From positions 1 to 64,000 of the forward strand of contig NZ_JAQTLS010000001.1 of assembly GCF_028714775.1 (NCBI RefSeq): a stretch of DNA of 64,000 bases, given 5' to 3'. This document shows positions 26,934-34,435 of the stretch, in pieces (the first letter of the stretch is position 1; every line of letters starts with the position of its first letter). Position numbers and translations under genes: made by a program. A model generated the notes under the pieces. It worked only from the letters and a program-made list of their open reading frames with translations. It was not told the origin of the DNA and did no database searches. Origin of the DNA: Thiothrix sp. GTDB taxonomy: Bacteria; Pseudomonadota; Gammaproteobacteria; Thiotrichales; Thiotrichaceae.

Positions 26934-26981
26934 ATACTATAGGATGTGTCTTTATGAGGGGTCAAGCACAAGATGTTGTCA
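26934..26981 (-). promoter_or_regulatory. nrdAB promoter with tandem NrdR-type boxes
   Basis: On the minus strand a -35-like TTGACC (26960-26965) and -10-like TATAGT (26936-26941) are 18 bases apart. Two imperfect 16-bp copies of the NrdR box consensus ACAC-N8-GTGT lie at 26966-26981 (TGACAACATCTTGTGC) and 26934-26949 (ACACATCCTATAGTAT). They are 16 bases apart, the usual three-turn spacing for NrdR, and the second covers the -10. Each matches about 12 of 16 consensus positions. Confidence 0.65.
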
Positions 26982-26998
26982 TTAACTTGTGCAAAGCC

Positions 26999-27007
26999 TG
27001 TGGATAA
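26999..27007 (-). promoter_or_regulatory. Perfect DnaA box upstream of nrdA
   Basis: TTATCCACA on the minus strand is an exact consensus DnaA box, about 115 bases before the nrdA start and 58 bases upstream of the -10. DnaA regulation of nrdAB is established in E. coli. The remaining 311-bp gap between nrdA and the EF-hand gene shows no further gene. Confidence 0.55.
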
Positions 27008-27196
27008 CTGACAAAAATCCAGTACCAGTACGGACTTCAGGCATTCAGCCCCTACCTGAAAAATTTTTCAAATGTGGGCTGGCTTACGATTGTATTTTTC
27101 GATACTTACACCCACATTCAGCAGCTTCACGTACAATCACGCTGGTCAGGCAACTGATCACTAAGCAACCCTTACCGACTTATTGGAGAGCACTGA

Positions 27197-27661
27197 ATGA
27201 ATACAAAAACATCACTGAAACTGGCTTTAGGGACAACCATCGCAGCGGGTATCGCACTCGGCGCGGCACAAGCACTTGCTGACAATCCATTTTCTGCCAA
27301 AACACTGGACAGCGGCTACATGCAACTGGCAGAAAACAAAGCAGGCGGCGAAATGAAATGCGGCGCGGGCATGTGCGGCGGCAACATGAAAAAAGGCGCT
27401 GCGGCTGACGGCGACACTTGCCCTGCTGACACCGACAAAGATGGCAAAGTGACCAAGGAAGAGTTCCTCAAGCACCACGAAGCCATGTTTGACGAAGCCG
27501 ACGCCAACAAAGACGGCTCGCTAGATGCTGACGAGCGCAAAGCCCTGCACAGCAAAATGGCAGAAGGCAAATGCGGCGGCGCGAAAACTGACGATGCAGC
27601 CAAGCAAGAAACTCCGGCTGCTGCACCCGCAGCAGCACCAGCGGCGGAAGAGAAAAAGTAA
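27197..27661 (+). CDS. EF-hand protein with HvfA-like Cys-Gly motifs (candidate RiPP metallophore precursor)
   Basis: A 154-residue exported protein with GGAGAG about 7 bases before the ATG. A signal peptide (cleavage near ALA, residue 28) is followed by NPFSAKTLDSGYMQLAENK, which resembles the N-terminal mature region of HvfA-type proteins. Next come Cys-Gly motifs KCGAGMCGG (Cys55, Cys60), two EF-hand loops (78-89 DTDKDGKVTKEE and 102-113 DANKDGSLDADE), then EGKCGG (Cys126) and an Ala/Pro tail. The E-G-K-C-G type motif is what MNIO enzymes (HvfB) modify to oxazolone/thioamide in Haemophilus HvfA. The hvfB and hvfC homologues lie 1.7 kb downstream. A precursor role is inference. Confidence 0.7.
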   Translation: MNTKTSLKLALGTTIAAGIALGAAQALADNPFSAKTLDSGYMQLAENKAGGEMKCGAGMCGGNMKKGAAADGDTCPADTDKDGKVTKEEFLKHHEAMFDEADANKDGSLDADERKALHSKMAEGKCGGAKTDDAAKQETPAAAPAAAPAAEEKK

Positions 27662-27680
27662 TTTTTCCAACTGCTGATAA

Positions 27681-27728
27681 CCTCCCCCGCCCTGACCATA
27701 GCCGCAGGGAACGGGGGGAGGTGTTTTC
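27681..27728 (+). terminator. Terminator after the EF-hand/HvfA-like gene
   Basis: CCTCCCCCG and CGGGGGGAGG form a long stem containing an inner CCTG/CAGG pair, followed by TGTTTTC. It separates the precursor-like gene from the convergent DegP-like gene. Confidence 0.75.
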
Positions 27729-27740
27729 ATGACTGCCGTA

Positions 27741-29174
27741 CTATTCCCACCCCTCAACATCCGCCGATTGTGGCTTTTTAATTTCGTACTTTTCTAACAG
27801 CTTATCGTGTTCGCTCTCTGCTAACTGACGGTTGATGACAACCTGATAGCCATTCCCACTTTCTAGCACAATGGTTTTGCTGCTTCCAAATTTGACCAAA
27901 CGGTGAAAGTCTTCAAAGCTGTCGAAGGTGCTGCCATTAACCGTGCTGATATTCATCGGCGCTGCCTCATGGAAGCCGATGTTGCTGGTGTAGGAAGGCA
28001 GCACGTGTACAATTTTCACATCATCTTTCGCATCAGAAAGCGCACCTGTTTCATCATCCGCAACGGATTCACAGACGGGGGCGGCGTGAGTGGCAAGAAA
28101 AACAAAGCCGCCAAAAATGAAGTAACGCGGCGTACTTTCCTTCAGCTTGGTGGAGCGGCTGCTTTTGTTCAGCTTAACGTTACGTTTAAGGTTGTAACCG
28201 TTACTGAGGATGTCGAGCGTGACAATATCATCCACTTGGCGTAAGTCGATGTGACTTTGAAAATTACTGTATTGCTTACCATTGGTTTGGATAAAACCTT
28301 CCTCGGTAATGGGTTTTCCGTCAATGGCGGTAATGACATCCCCCTTATCGAGCACTAACGCGGCATCGGTATGGGCGCACAGTTCATTAATCAAAATACC
28401 TGACTGCCTATCGGTCAATTTATGGTATTTTTTGTGGGTCGGATTAGTGATGAATTGGTAATCCAACCAAAGCTCAGGGATACCATCCAACGCGCCATCC
28501 TTCAAGTCTTCCAGTAATTGCTTGATCCGGGATGTGGGTATCAGGTAGCCAATATTCTCAAGCCCGTCAAAAAAATCTGATGCTATGCCCACCACTTTGC
28601 CATCAACGAGTGCTGGGCCACCGCCATTACCTGAATTAATTGCCGCATCCACTTGAATGGCCTGAAAAGTAAGGCCGCTATGCACATACGTGTGGTATTC
28701 AATCCGCGAAACAATACCTTGCGTAATACTCATGCTACTACCGCCAACCGGATAGCCATACAAACTGACTTTCTGCTCTGGAGTCGGTAAGTCACCCAAT
28801 TCCAACGGCGGCCTATCCGTGAAAAAGGACTCGTCTTTCAATTTCAAGATGGCAAGATTCGCTTCATGGGAAATGTTTTCAATTTCAGCCTCAAAACTCT
28901 TGGCTACCCCGTTGGGGCGGATACCAATATAAACGGCATTTTCTACCAATCCGGCAGTGGTGAGGATGCGCTTACCATCAATAATGAAACCTGTACCAAC
29001 GTGGGTATCCCATTCTGTACGCCATGGTGAGGACTCTTCGTAAGAAGTCATCGTTATGGTGATTTCGACAATCGAACGGCTGGGGTCGTTTACTGATGTA
29101 TTAGCGAGTGATGAAAGGGGAAAGAAAACCATTGCTACCCAAAACAGATAAATGATCCATTGTTGTCTTTTCAC
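27741..29174 (-). CDS. DegP/HtrA-like secreted pseudoprotease
   Basis: A 477-residue protein with a signal peptide (cut near SLA, residue 24), a trypsin-like HtrA fold region (about 35-215) and two PDZ-like regions (about 225-320 and 395-455). All three catalytic positions are changed. The His site reads ILTTAGLVENA instead of LTNAHVV. The Asp site reads HEANLAILKLK instead of TDLAVLK. The Ser site reads NSGNGGGPALV instead of PGNSGGP. Hence it should have no serine protease activity and may act as a chaperone or binding protein. It is more A+T-rich than its neighbours and lies against the surrounding plus-strand genes, between the HvfA-like gene and hvfBC. Confidence 0.8.
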   Translation of the reverse strand: MKRQQWIIYLFWVAMVFFPLSSLANTSVNDPSRSIVEITITMTSYEESSPWRTEWDTHVGTGFIIDGKRILTTAGLVENAVYIGIRPNGVAKSFEAEIENISHEANLAILKLKDESFFTDRPPLELGDLPTPEQKVSLYGYPVGGSSMSITQGIVSRIEYHTYVHSGLTFQAIQVDAAINSGNGGGPALVDGKVVGIASDFFDGLENIGYLIPTSRIKQLLEDLKDGALDGIPELWLDYQFITNPTHKKYHKLTDRQSGILINELCAHTDAALVLDKGDVITAIDGKPITEEGFIQTNGKQYSNFQSHIDLRQVDDIVTLDILSNGYNLKRNVKLNKSSRSTKLKESTPRYFIFGGFVFLATHAAPVCESVADDETGALSDAKDDVKIVHVLPSYTSNIGFHEAAPMNISTVNGSTFDSFEDFHRLVKFGSSKTIVLESGNGYQVVINRQLAESEHDKLLEKYEIKKPQSADVEGWE

Positions 29175-29393
29175 TCGCGTCCCTCCGCCCTATAAGTCCT
29201 ACTACCAGTCAGTTCTGACACACCGGGGGCATTATGCGGTTAATGATGGCTTGATCCAAGGTTTACTGCATAAAAATTGGCATATTCAAGGCCAGCACCA
29301 CAAAATACAAATCGCTTGCTTCCAACCCAACACCTCCGCAACAATGCGCAAAGCAATAGCAATTTTTGGCAGCAAACTTTCAGGGATGTAAAC

Positions 29394-30221
29394 ATGCACA
29401 GCCCCCCTTTACACGGTGCAGGTCTTGGTTTCCGGCGTGACCACCTGAATGCACTGGAACAGCAAGTTCCTGACGGCATTGATTTCTTTGAAGTCGCCCC
29501 GGAAAACTGGATCGGCACGGATAAAACCAGTGCCAAACGCCTGCGGGCTTTCACCGAACGCTTCCCTTTTGTTTGCCACGGGCTTTCCCTGTCACTCGGC
29601 GGCCTGACCCCGCTAGATACGGAACTGCTGGGCAAGATCAAGCATTTCATGCGCGAACACCAAATGCCGCTGTACACCGAACACCTGTCGTGGTGTTCCG
29701 ACCACGGCATGTTGTATGACTTGTTGCCGCTGCCGTTTACTGACGATGCCATTAAGCACGTGGTTGCCCGCATCCGCCAAGCGCAAGACATTTTGGAACA
29801 GCGCATTGGCCTCGAAAATGCGTCTTTCTACCTGCAAGCACCGCTCAATGAGATGGATGAGGCCACCTTCATCAACACGATACTGACGGAAGCCGATTGC
29901 CTGCTGCATCTGGATGTGAATAACGTCTACGTCAACAGCGTCAACCACGCTTACGCCCCTTACGCATTCATGCGCAAATTGCCCAAGGAACGGGTGGTGT
30001 ACTTGCACATGGCAGGGCATTACCAGCAAGCGCCAGACCTGCTGATCGACACCCACGGCGAAGCGGTAATTGATCCGGTGTGGGATTTGCTGGATTTCAC
30101 CTACCAACAATTCGGGGTATTTCCCACCTTGCTGGAACGCGATTACAACATCCCACCGCTGGAGGAACTCGTGCCAGAAGTGGCGCAGATCGCCCATTTG
30201 CAAAGGAAATACGCCGCATGA
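29394..30221 (+). CDS. MNIO-family (DUF692) protein, HvfB/BufB-like
   Basis: A 275-residue TIM-barrel protein of the DUF692 family, now known as multinuclear non-heme iron-dependent oxidases (MbnB, TglH, HvfB, BufB). They modify Cys residues of precursor peptides. The ATG at 29394 has AGGGA 7 bases upstream. Candidate metal ligands are visible in FVCHGLSLSLGG, YTEHLSWC, GLENASFYL, LHLDVNNVYVNS and YLHMAGHY. It overlaps the next gene by four bases (ATGA), so the two are translationally coupled, the standard hvfB-hvfC pair. The candidate substrate is the EF-hand protein at 27197-27661. Confidence 0.88.
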   Translation: MHSPPLHGAGLGFRRDHLNALEQQVPDGIDFFEVAPENWIGTDKTSAKRLRAFTERFPFVCHGLSLSLGGLTPLDTELLGKIKHFMREHQMPLYTEHLSWCSDHGMLYDLLPLPFTDDAIKHVVARIRQAQDILEQRIGLENASFYLQAPLNEMDEATFINTILTEADCLLHLDVNNVYVNSVNHAYAPYAFMRKLPKERVVYLHMAGHYQQAPDLLIDTHGEAVIDPVWDLLDFTYQQFGVFPTLLERDYNIPPLEELVPEVAQIAHLQRKYAA

Positions 30222-30958
30222 ACGCCACCGAACATTACCAACGCACTTTCGCCGCGCATTTGCGCAACCCGGATGTAAACTCGCCCCCGCAAGGCGTGGA
30301 TGCCCAACGCATCGGGGTGTACACCAAACTGCTGTTCAATAATGTGGATGATTTCCTGCGTAGCTGTTTTCCGGTGCTGCGCAGTATTTTGGACGACGCG
30401 CAATGGAATACGCTGGTACGCCAGTTTTACGCTGGACACGCTTGCCAAACGCCCTATTTCCGTGAAATTCCCGGCGAATTCGTGCAGTGGCTCAGTGCTA
30501 CTGACCTTTCCAACTTCCCGCCGTTCCTGCTGGAACTGGCGCATTACGAATGGGTGGAAATTCCGCTTTCCCTTGATGACAGCGAAACCGACTGGAACAG
30601 CATTGACCCGGATGGCGACTTGCTGGATGGGCAACTGGCACTGAACCCAGTGATGCTGCTGCAAACTTACCAATACCCCGTACACAAAATCAGTGCCGAT
30701 TGCCAACCACAAACGCCGGAGCCTACTCACCTGCTTTTGCTACGTAACACGGCGGGCAAAATCACGTTTGTGGAACTGAATGCCGTCACCGCACGGCTGT
30801 TGCAATTGTTGCAGGAAGGCACAAATGCCCGTGCCGCACTTGGGCAGCTTGCGCAGGAAATGCAGCACCCCGACCCGCAACAGTTGATGGGCTTTGGCGT
30901 GCACATATTGAAACAATTACAAGCACAACAAGCGCTGCTTGGCGTGATCAAAACTTGA
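30218..30958 (+). CDS. DUF2063 protein, HvfC/BufC-like partner
   Basis: A 246-residue protein starting MNATEHYQRTFAAHLRNPD. The family N-terminal domain is visible as RIGVYTKLLFNNVDDFLRSCFPVLRSILDDAQWNTLVRQF and PYFREIPGEFVQWL. DUF2063 was once annotated as DNA-binding. In MNIO systems these proteins bind the precursor leader and form a complex with the oxidase. The start overlaps the hvfB stop by four bases. The C-terminal half (about 165-246) is a winged-helix-like region with VTARLLQLLQEG. Its function here is inferred from the family and the coupling. Confidence 0.85.
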   Translation: MNATEHYQRTFAAHLRNPDVNSPPQGVDAQRIGVYTKLLFNNVDDFLRSCFPVLRSILDDAQWNTLVRQFYAGHACQTPYFREIPGEFVQWLSATDLSNFPPFLLELAHYEWVEIPLSLDDSETDWNSIDPDGDLLDGQLALNPVMLLQTYQYPVHKISADCQPQTPEPTHLLLLRNTAGKITFVELNAVTARLLQLLQEGTNARAALGQLAQEMQHPDPQQLMGFGVHILKQLQAQQALLGVIKT

Positions 30959-31077
30959 TATAGCCCTACCCGTTTTCCGTCTATCGGCAATAAATGCCGA
31001 TATTCGTAAACACAATATTACCTCAGCCGCTGAATGTGTTATTTCTAGCGCACAATCTTTTATTGAGGGCACAAACC

Positions 31078-31329
31078 ATGAAAAAACTCCACGTCAGACT
31101 GGCGACCAGTCTTGGCTTACTGGCGGCAACCCTGCTGTCGGCGGGCTGTTCCGCTACGGCTCCGGCTAAAATGACCAACGTCAGCAGTGTTTCCCAACCC
31201 AAAAGCATTCAGGAAATTGCCGATGAGGCCATGCGTACCCAAGGCAAATTAAGCCCTGAACAAATCAATGCCCTGATCCGGGCAAACGCCAAATGCAGAC
31301 CGAACGACCCGCAATATAACCGGACGTAA
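31078..31329 (+). CDS. Small lipoprotein, unknown
   Basis: An 83-residue product starting MKKLHVRLATSLGLL with a lipobox LLSAGC at about residue 24, so it should be lipidated and membrane anchored. The mature part contains SIQEIADEAMRTQGKLSPEQINALIRANAKC. The start at 31078 is chosen over an earlier TTG/ATG extension because it gives a proper signal peptide. It lies 1 bp before the AraC-family gene, so the two are probably cotranscribed. No known domain. Confidence 0.65.
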   Translation: MKKLHVRLATSLGLLAATLLSAGCSATAPAKMTNVSSVSQPKSIQEIADEAMRTQGKLSPEQINALIRANAKCRPNDPQYNRT

Positions 31330-31330
31330 T

Positions 31331-32347
31331 ATGCACACGCTCGCCCTCCTGCTTACTGGCTTTTCCGTTTTCAGCGCCCTGCTCGTTGCACTGGAACATT
31401 TCCGTGGTGACAACTACAAGGGGCAACTGCTCGCGCAGGTCATGGGCGTTTTGCTGTTACTGATACTGGCGGGCTTGCAGCTTAGTCATTTTGCTTACCT
31501 GCAACAGGGTTCGCTGTTTATCCACAGCCCGGTGTATCAGGTGCTGCTGTTTGCCGTAGCCCCCACTTTTTACCTATTCAGCAAACCACTGTTGCAAGCG
31601 CAGACGGGCAACCCACTGCTGCAATTACTGCATTTGTTGCCGATCCTCGCCGCGCCGTTTTTGCCGTTTTCACTCGCCTTACCTTTGGCATTTGCCATCG
31701 GTGCGGGCTATTTACTGTGGCTAGCGCACAGCGTGTATGCCTTACGGGCGCAACGCAGTTATTTCCAATGGGAACTGTGGGCGTTGGGTAGTGTATTCGT
31801 CTTGGCGCTGGGCGTAATGCTGATGGGGCTAAGCCTACCACTAGTATCGGAACCGCTGTTTTTCAGCCTGTATGCCAGTGCCATTGGTGCGGCCTTCGTG
31901 CTGGTGAATCTGGCACTGTGGCACACTCCGCGCCTCTCCACCGAAGTGGAAGAAGCGGCGCGTGAAACGTATGCGGTTTCCACCCTTAGCAATGTCGATT
32001 GCGACGCCATGCTGACCCGCCTTGCCAACCTGATGGATCAGGAACAGCTTTACCAACAAACGGAACTTGACCTGCCGATGCTGGCAGCACAGATGGAGCT
32101 TTCCCCCCACCAACTGTCGGAACTGATCAATACCCGCTTGGGCAAAGGCTTTTCCCGTTACATCCGCGAATACCGGGTGGAAGCGGCGGAAGATTTGCTG
32201 CTGGATAAACCCTCCATGCCGGTGCTGAGCGTGGGGATGGAAGTTGGGTTTGCGTCGCAGTCAAACTTTTACGATGCCTTCCGCGAAATGACCGGGATGT
32301 CACCGGGACAGTACCGCAAGATCAATAAACTGCAAGTAGCGGAATGA
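31331..32347 (+). CDS. Membrane-anchored AraC-family transcriptional regulator
   Basis: A 338-residue protein. Residues 1-200 hold six to seven hydrophobic segments (for example LLALLLTGFSVFSALLVAL-type stretches and a run near VLLLLILAGLQLSHFAYL). A C-terminal AraC/HTH_18 domain (about 225-335) carries LSPHQLSELINTRLGKGFSRY and the second helix-turn-helix with VGFASQSNFYDAFREMTGMSPGQYR. An integral membrane sensor fused to an AraC domain suggests envelope sensing with a DNA-binding domain held at the membrane. Targets are unknown; the downstream SDR/DUF operon and the upstream lipoprotein are candidates. Confidence 0.8.
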   Translation: MHTLALLLTGFSVFSALLVALEHFRGDNYKGQLLAQVMGVLLLLILAGLQLSHFAYLQQGSLFIHSPVYQVLLFAVAPTFYLFSKPLLQAQTGNPLLQLLHLLPILAAPFLPFSLALPLAFAIGAGYLLWLAHSVYALRAQRSYFQWELWALGSVFVLALGVMLMGLSLPLVSEPLFFSLYASAIGAAFVLVNLALWHTPRLSTEVEEAARETYAVSTLSNVDCDAMLTRLANLMDQEQLYQQTELDLPMLAAQMELSPHQLSELINTRLGKGFSRYIREYRVEAAEDLLLDKPSMPVLSVGMEVGFASQSNFYDAFREMTGMSPGQYRKINKLQVAE

Positions 32348-32350
32348 GCT

Positions 32351-32396
32351 TTCCGTAAGCCAGATCATTCCTGATCTATCAACGCGGAAGTTTTTC
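32351..32396 (+). terminator. Possible terminator after the AraC-family gene
   Basis: Nested inverted repeats (TTCCG with CGGAA outside, AGATCA with TGATCT inside) are followed by GTTTTT. The stem has internal bulges, so the call is weak. Confidence 0.4.
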
Positions 32397-32446
32397 CCCT
32401 TCCCATGCCTTATGCTGACCACCTCAGACAAGCATAAGGAACACCC

Positions 32447-33301
32447 ATGAAAATCATGCTGACCGGCGCAAGCGGCTTCATCGGCGGACATATCCGCCGA
32501 GCGCTGGAAGCGGCTGGGCATGAAATCGTTCCCGTTACCCGCCGTGACGGTTTCGATTTCAAGCAAATGCTGGCAGTGGAAGACTGGTTGCCACACTTAC
32601 AAGGCGTGGATGCAGTCATCAACAGCGTGGGGATTATTGCCGAAACCCGTGGGCAGACGTTTGAAGCACTGCATTTCCACGCCCCTGCCGCCTTATTCCG
32701 TGCTTGTGCGCAAGCTGGGGTAAAACGGGTGGTGCAAATTTCCGCGCTCGGTGCAGATGAACAGGCTTTCACACCCTACCAATTGACTAAGAAATCGGCG
32801 GATGATGTCTTACGCAGTTTGCCGCTGGACTGGTTCGTCTTGCGCCCTTCGCTGGTGTATGGGGAAGGTGGCGCGAGCATGGCAATGTTCCAACGCATGG
32901 CAAACTTGCCCATCATTCCGCTGGTGGGGGATGGCAAGCAGCGTATCCAGCCTGTACATGTCAGCGATGTGGTGGCAACGGTACTGCACTGTTTGCGTGC
33001 CGTTCCGGCGCAACGCACGCTGGATGTGGTGGGGGCATATCCGCTGACCTTCGTCGAATGGCTGCAATTGATGCGCCACAAAAATGGCAAAACAGCGGCG
33101 CTGACATTACCCATTCCGCTGCCCTTGATCATGGCAAATGCACACCTGATGCGCTTTATCGTGCCGATGTTGCACCCGGATAATTTGCGCATGTTGCAAC
33201 GCGGGAACGTCGCGGACGTGCAACCACTGACGGAATTTCTGGGAAGACCCCCTCACCCCCCAGCCCCCTCTCCCTTAAGGGGCGAGGGGGAGCAAGAATG
33301 A
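32447..33301 (+). CDS. NAD(P)-binding atypical SDR (NDUFA9/YbjT-like)
   Basis: A 284-residue Rossmann-fold protein with the nucleotide-binding loop GASGFIGGHIRRA near residue 6. It has the atypical SDR layout in which the tyrosine motif is reduced (YQLTKKSADDVLRS near 110). It contains RPSLVYGEGGASMAMFQRM and a PVHVSDVVATVLHCL segment typical of complex-I-NDUFA9-like members. The last ~17 residues (from about RPPHPPAPSPLRGEG) are encoded by a palindromic repeat and are not part of the fold. It overlaps the next gene by four bases. Likely substrate unknown. Confidence 0.75.
   Translation: MKIMLTGASGFIGGHIRRALEAAGHEIVPVTRRDGFDFKQMLAVEDWLPHLQGVDAVINSVGIIAETRGQTFEALHFHAPAALFRACAQAGVKRVVQISALGADEQAFTPYQLTKKSADDVLRSLPLDWFVLRPSLVYGEGGASMAMFQRMANLPIIPLVGDGKQRIQPVHVSDVVATVLHCLRAVPAQRTLDVVGAYPLTFVEWLQLMRHKNGKTAALTLPIPLPLIMANAHLMRFIVPMLHPDNLRMLQRGNVADVQPLTEFLGRPPHPPAPSPLRGEGEQE
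33248..33297. repeat. Palindromic repeat encoding the SDR C-terminal tail
   Basis: C-rich sequence (CCCCCTCACCCCCC, then CCCCCTCTCCCTTAAGG) pairs with the following GGGGCGAGGGGGAG. The motif is a common dispersed palindrome in proteobacteria. It lies inside the reading frame and adds about 17 Pro/Arg/Gly-rich codons. Confidence 0.7.
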
Positions 33302-33771
33302 CTTACTTGCTGCTGAAATACCTACACATTTTGAGCATGGTGCTGCTGTTCGGTACGGGCTTGGGCAGCGCGTTTTACAAGTGGATGGCAGACCGCAGCG
33401 GCAATCTGGCGCATATCGCGGTGGTAAACCGCCATGTGGTGCTGGCGGATTGGATTTTCACCACGCCCACGGTAATTTTCCAACCCATCAGCGGCTTATG
33501 GCTGGTGTATCTGTTGGGCTTGCCGCTGGCAACACCGTGGATTGCCATCAGCCTGACGCTGTATGTGCTGGCGGGTGCGTGCTGGTTGCCCGTGGTGTGG
33601 CTGCAAATTCGGATGCGCAACCTTGCGGACACTGCACTCATTTCCCAAACCGCCTTACCCGCCCAATACTGGCGCTATGCACGTCTGTGGTTTTGGCTCG
33701 GTGTCCCGGCGTTTACGGCGATGCCGGCAGTGGTGTTATTGATGGTTTTCAAATACAACTTCGGAGACTGA
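33298..33771 (+). CDS. DUF2269 family membrane protein
   Basis: A 157-residue integral membrane protein with four hydrophobic segments. The start MTYLLLKYLHILSMVLLFGTGLGSAF and the LADWIFTTPTVIFQPISG segment are characteristic of DUF2269. The family's function is unknown. The start codon overlaps the SDR stop by four bases, and the next gene starts one base after its stop, so this is a tight three-gene operon (SDR, DUF2269, DUF4166). That gene set recurs in proteobacteria. Confidence 0.85.
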   Translation: MTYLLLKYLHILSMVLLFGTGLGSAFYKWMADRSGNLAHIAVVNRHVVLADWIFTTPTVIFQPISGLWLVYLLGLPLATPWIAISLTLYVLAGACWLPVVWLQIRMRNLADTALISQTALPAQYWRYARLWFWLGVPAFTAMPAVVLLMVFKYNFGD

Positions 33772-33772
33772 G

Positions 33773-34351
33773 ATGAGCAATATTTCCTTAATGCAGCAGG
33801 CTCTTGGTTCACAATGGGAACAATTGCCGCCCACCTTGAAGGCGCATTACCAGCACGATCCCAATACCGAGGTTGGTGAACTGGATATTGAATATCCGGG
33901 CTTCATGCAACCCTACCTCAGCTTCATGCGCCTGCTGGGAGCATTAGTCAACCGGCGCGGCAAAGCTATTCCAATCACAGTAGAGACCCGGATGGAGGGC
34001 AGCAGGCAACGCTGGAAACGCACCCTGCACTTTCCCGACGGCCAAGAAATCCTGTTCAACAGCACTTGCGTGTACGCAGGCGGCAATGAATTGATCGAGT
34101 ACGTCAATGCCTTCCTAGGAATGCGCATGGCGGTCACGGTGGAAGACGGCAAATTGAACTACGCGGGCAGGCATTACGTGCTGAAGCTGGGTAGCGTGCT
34201 GCTGCCTATCCCCGAATGGCTGGTGCTGGGGCATACCACCGTCGTGGAAACGGCGCTGGATGACGCCAACTTTGCGATGGACTTCCGGCTGACGCACCCG
34301 TGGTTTGGGGAGGTGTTTCGGTATGCGGGGGCGTTTCAGACAATATCATAA
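33773..34351 (+). CDS. DUF4166 domain protein
   Basis: A 192-residue protein without membrane segments, matching DUF4166: ALGSQWEQLPPTLKAHYQ, FMRLLGALVNRRGKAIPITVETRM, WKRTLHFPDG and the closing LTHPWFGEVFRYAGAF. In other bacteria the domain is often fused to or encoded beside SDR-like oxidoreductases, as here. Role unknown. It is the last gene of the three-gene operon. Confidence 0.8.
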   Translation: MSNISLMQQALGSQWEQLPPTLKAHYQHDPNTEVGELDIEYPGFMQPYLSFMRLLGALVNRRGKAIPITVETRMEGSRQRWKRTLHFPDGQEILFNSTCVYAGGNELIEYVNAFLGMRMAVTVEDGKLNYAGRHYVLKLGSVLLPIPEWLVLGHTTVVETALDDANFAMDFRLTHPWFGEVFRYAGAFQTIS

Positions 34352-34435
34352 GTTCCGTTCATCATAGAAAGGCTTGTCGATCTGTCCAGTTACGGTTTTA
34401 ATGAGGCAGCAATAACAACACCCTAAAACTGTCAC

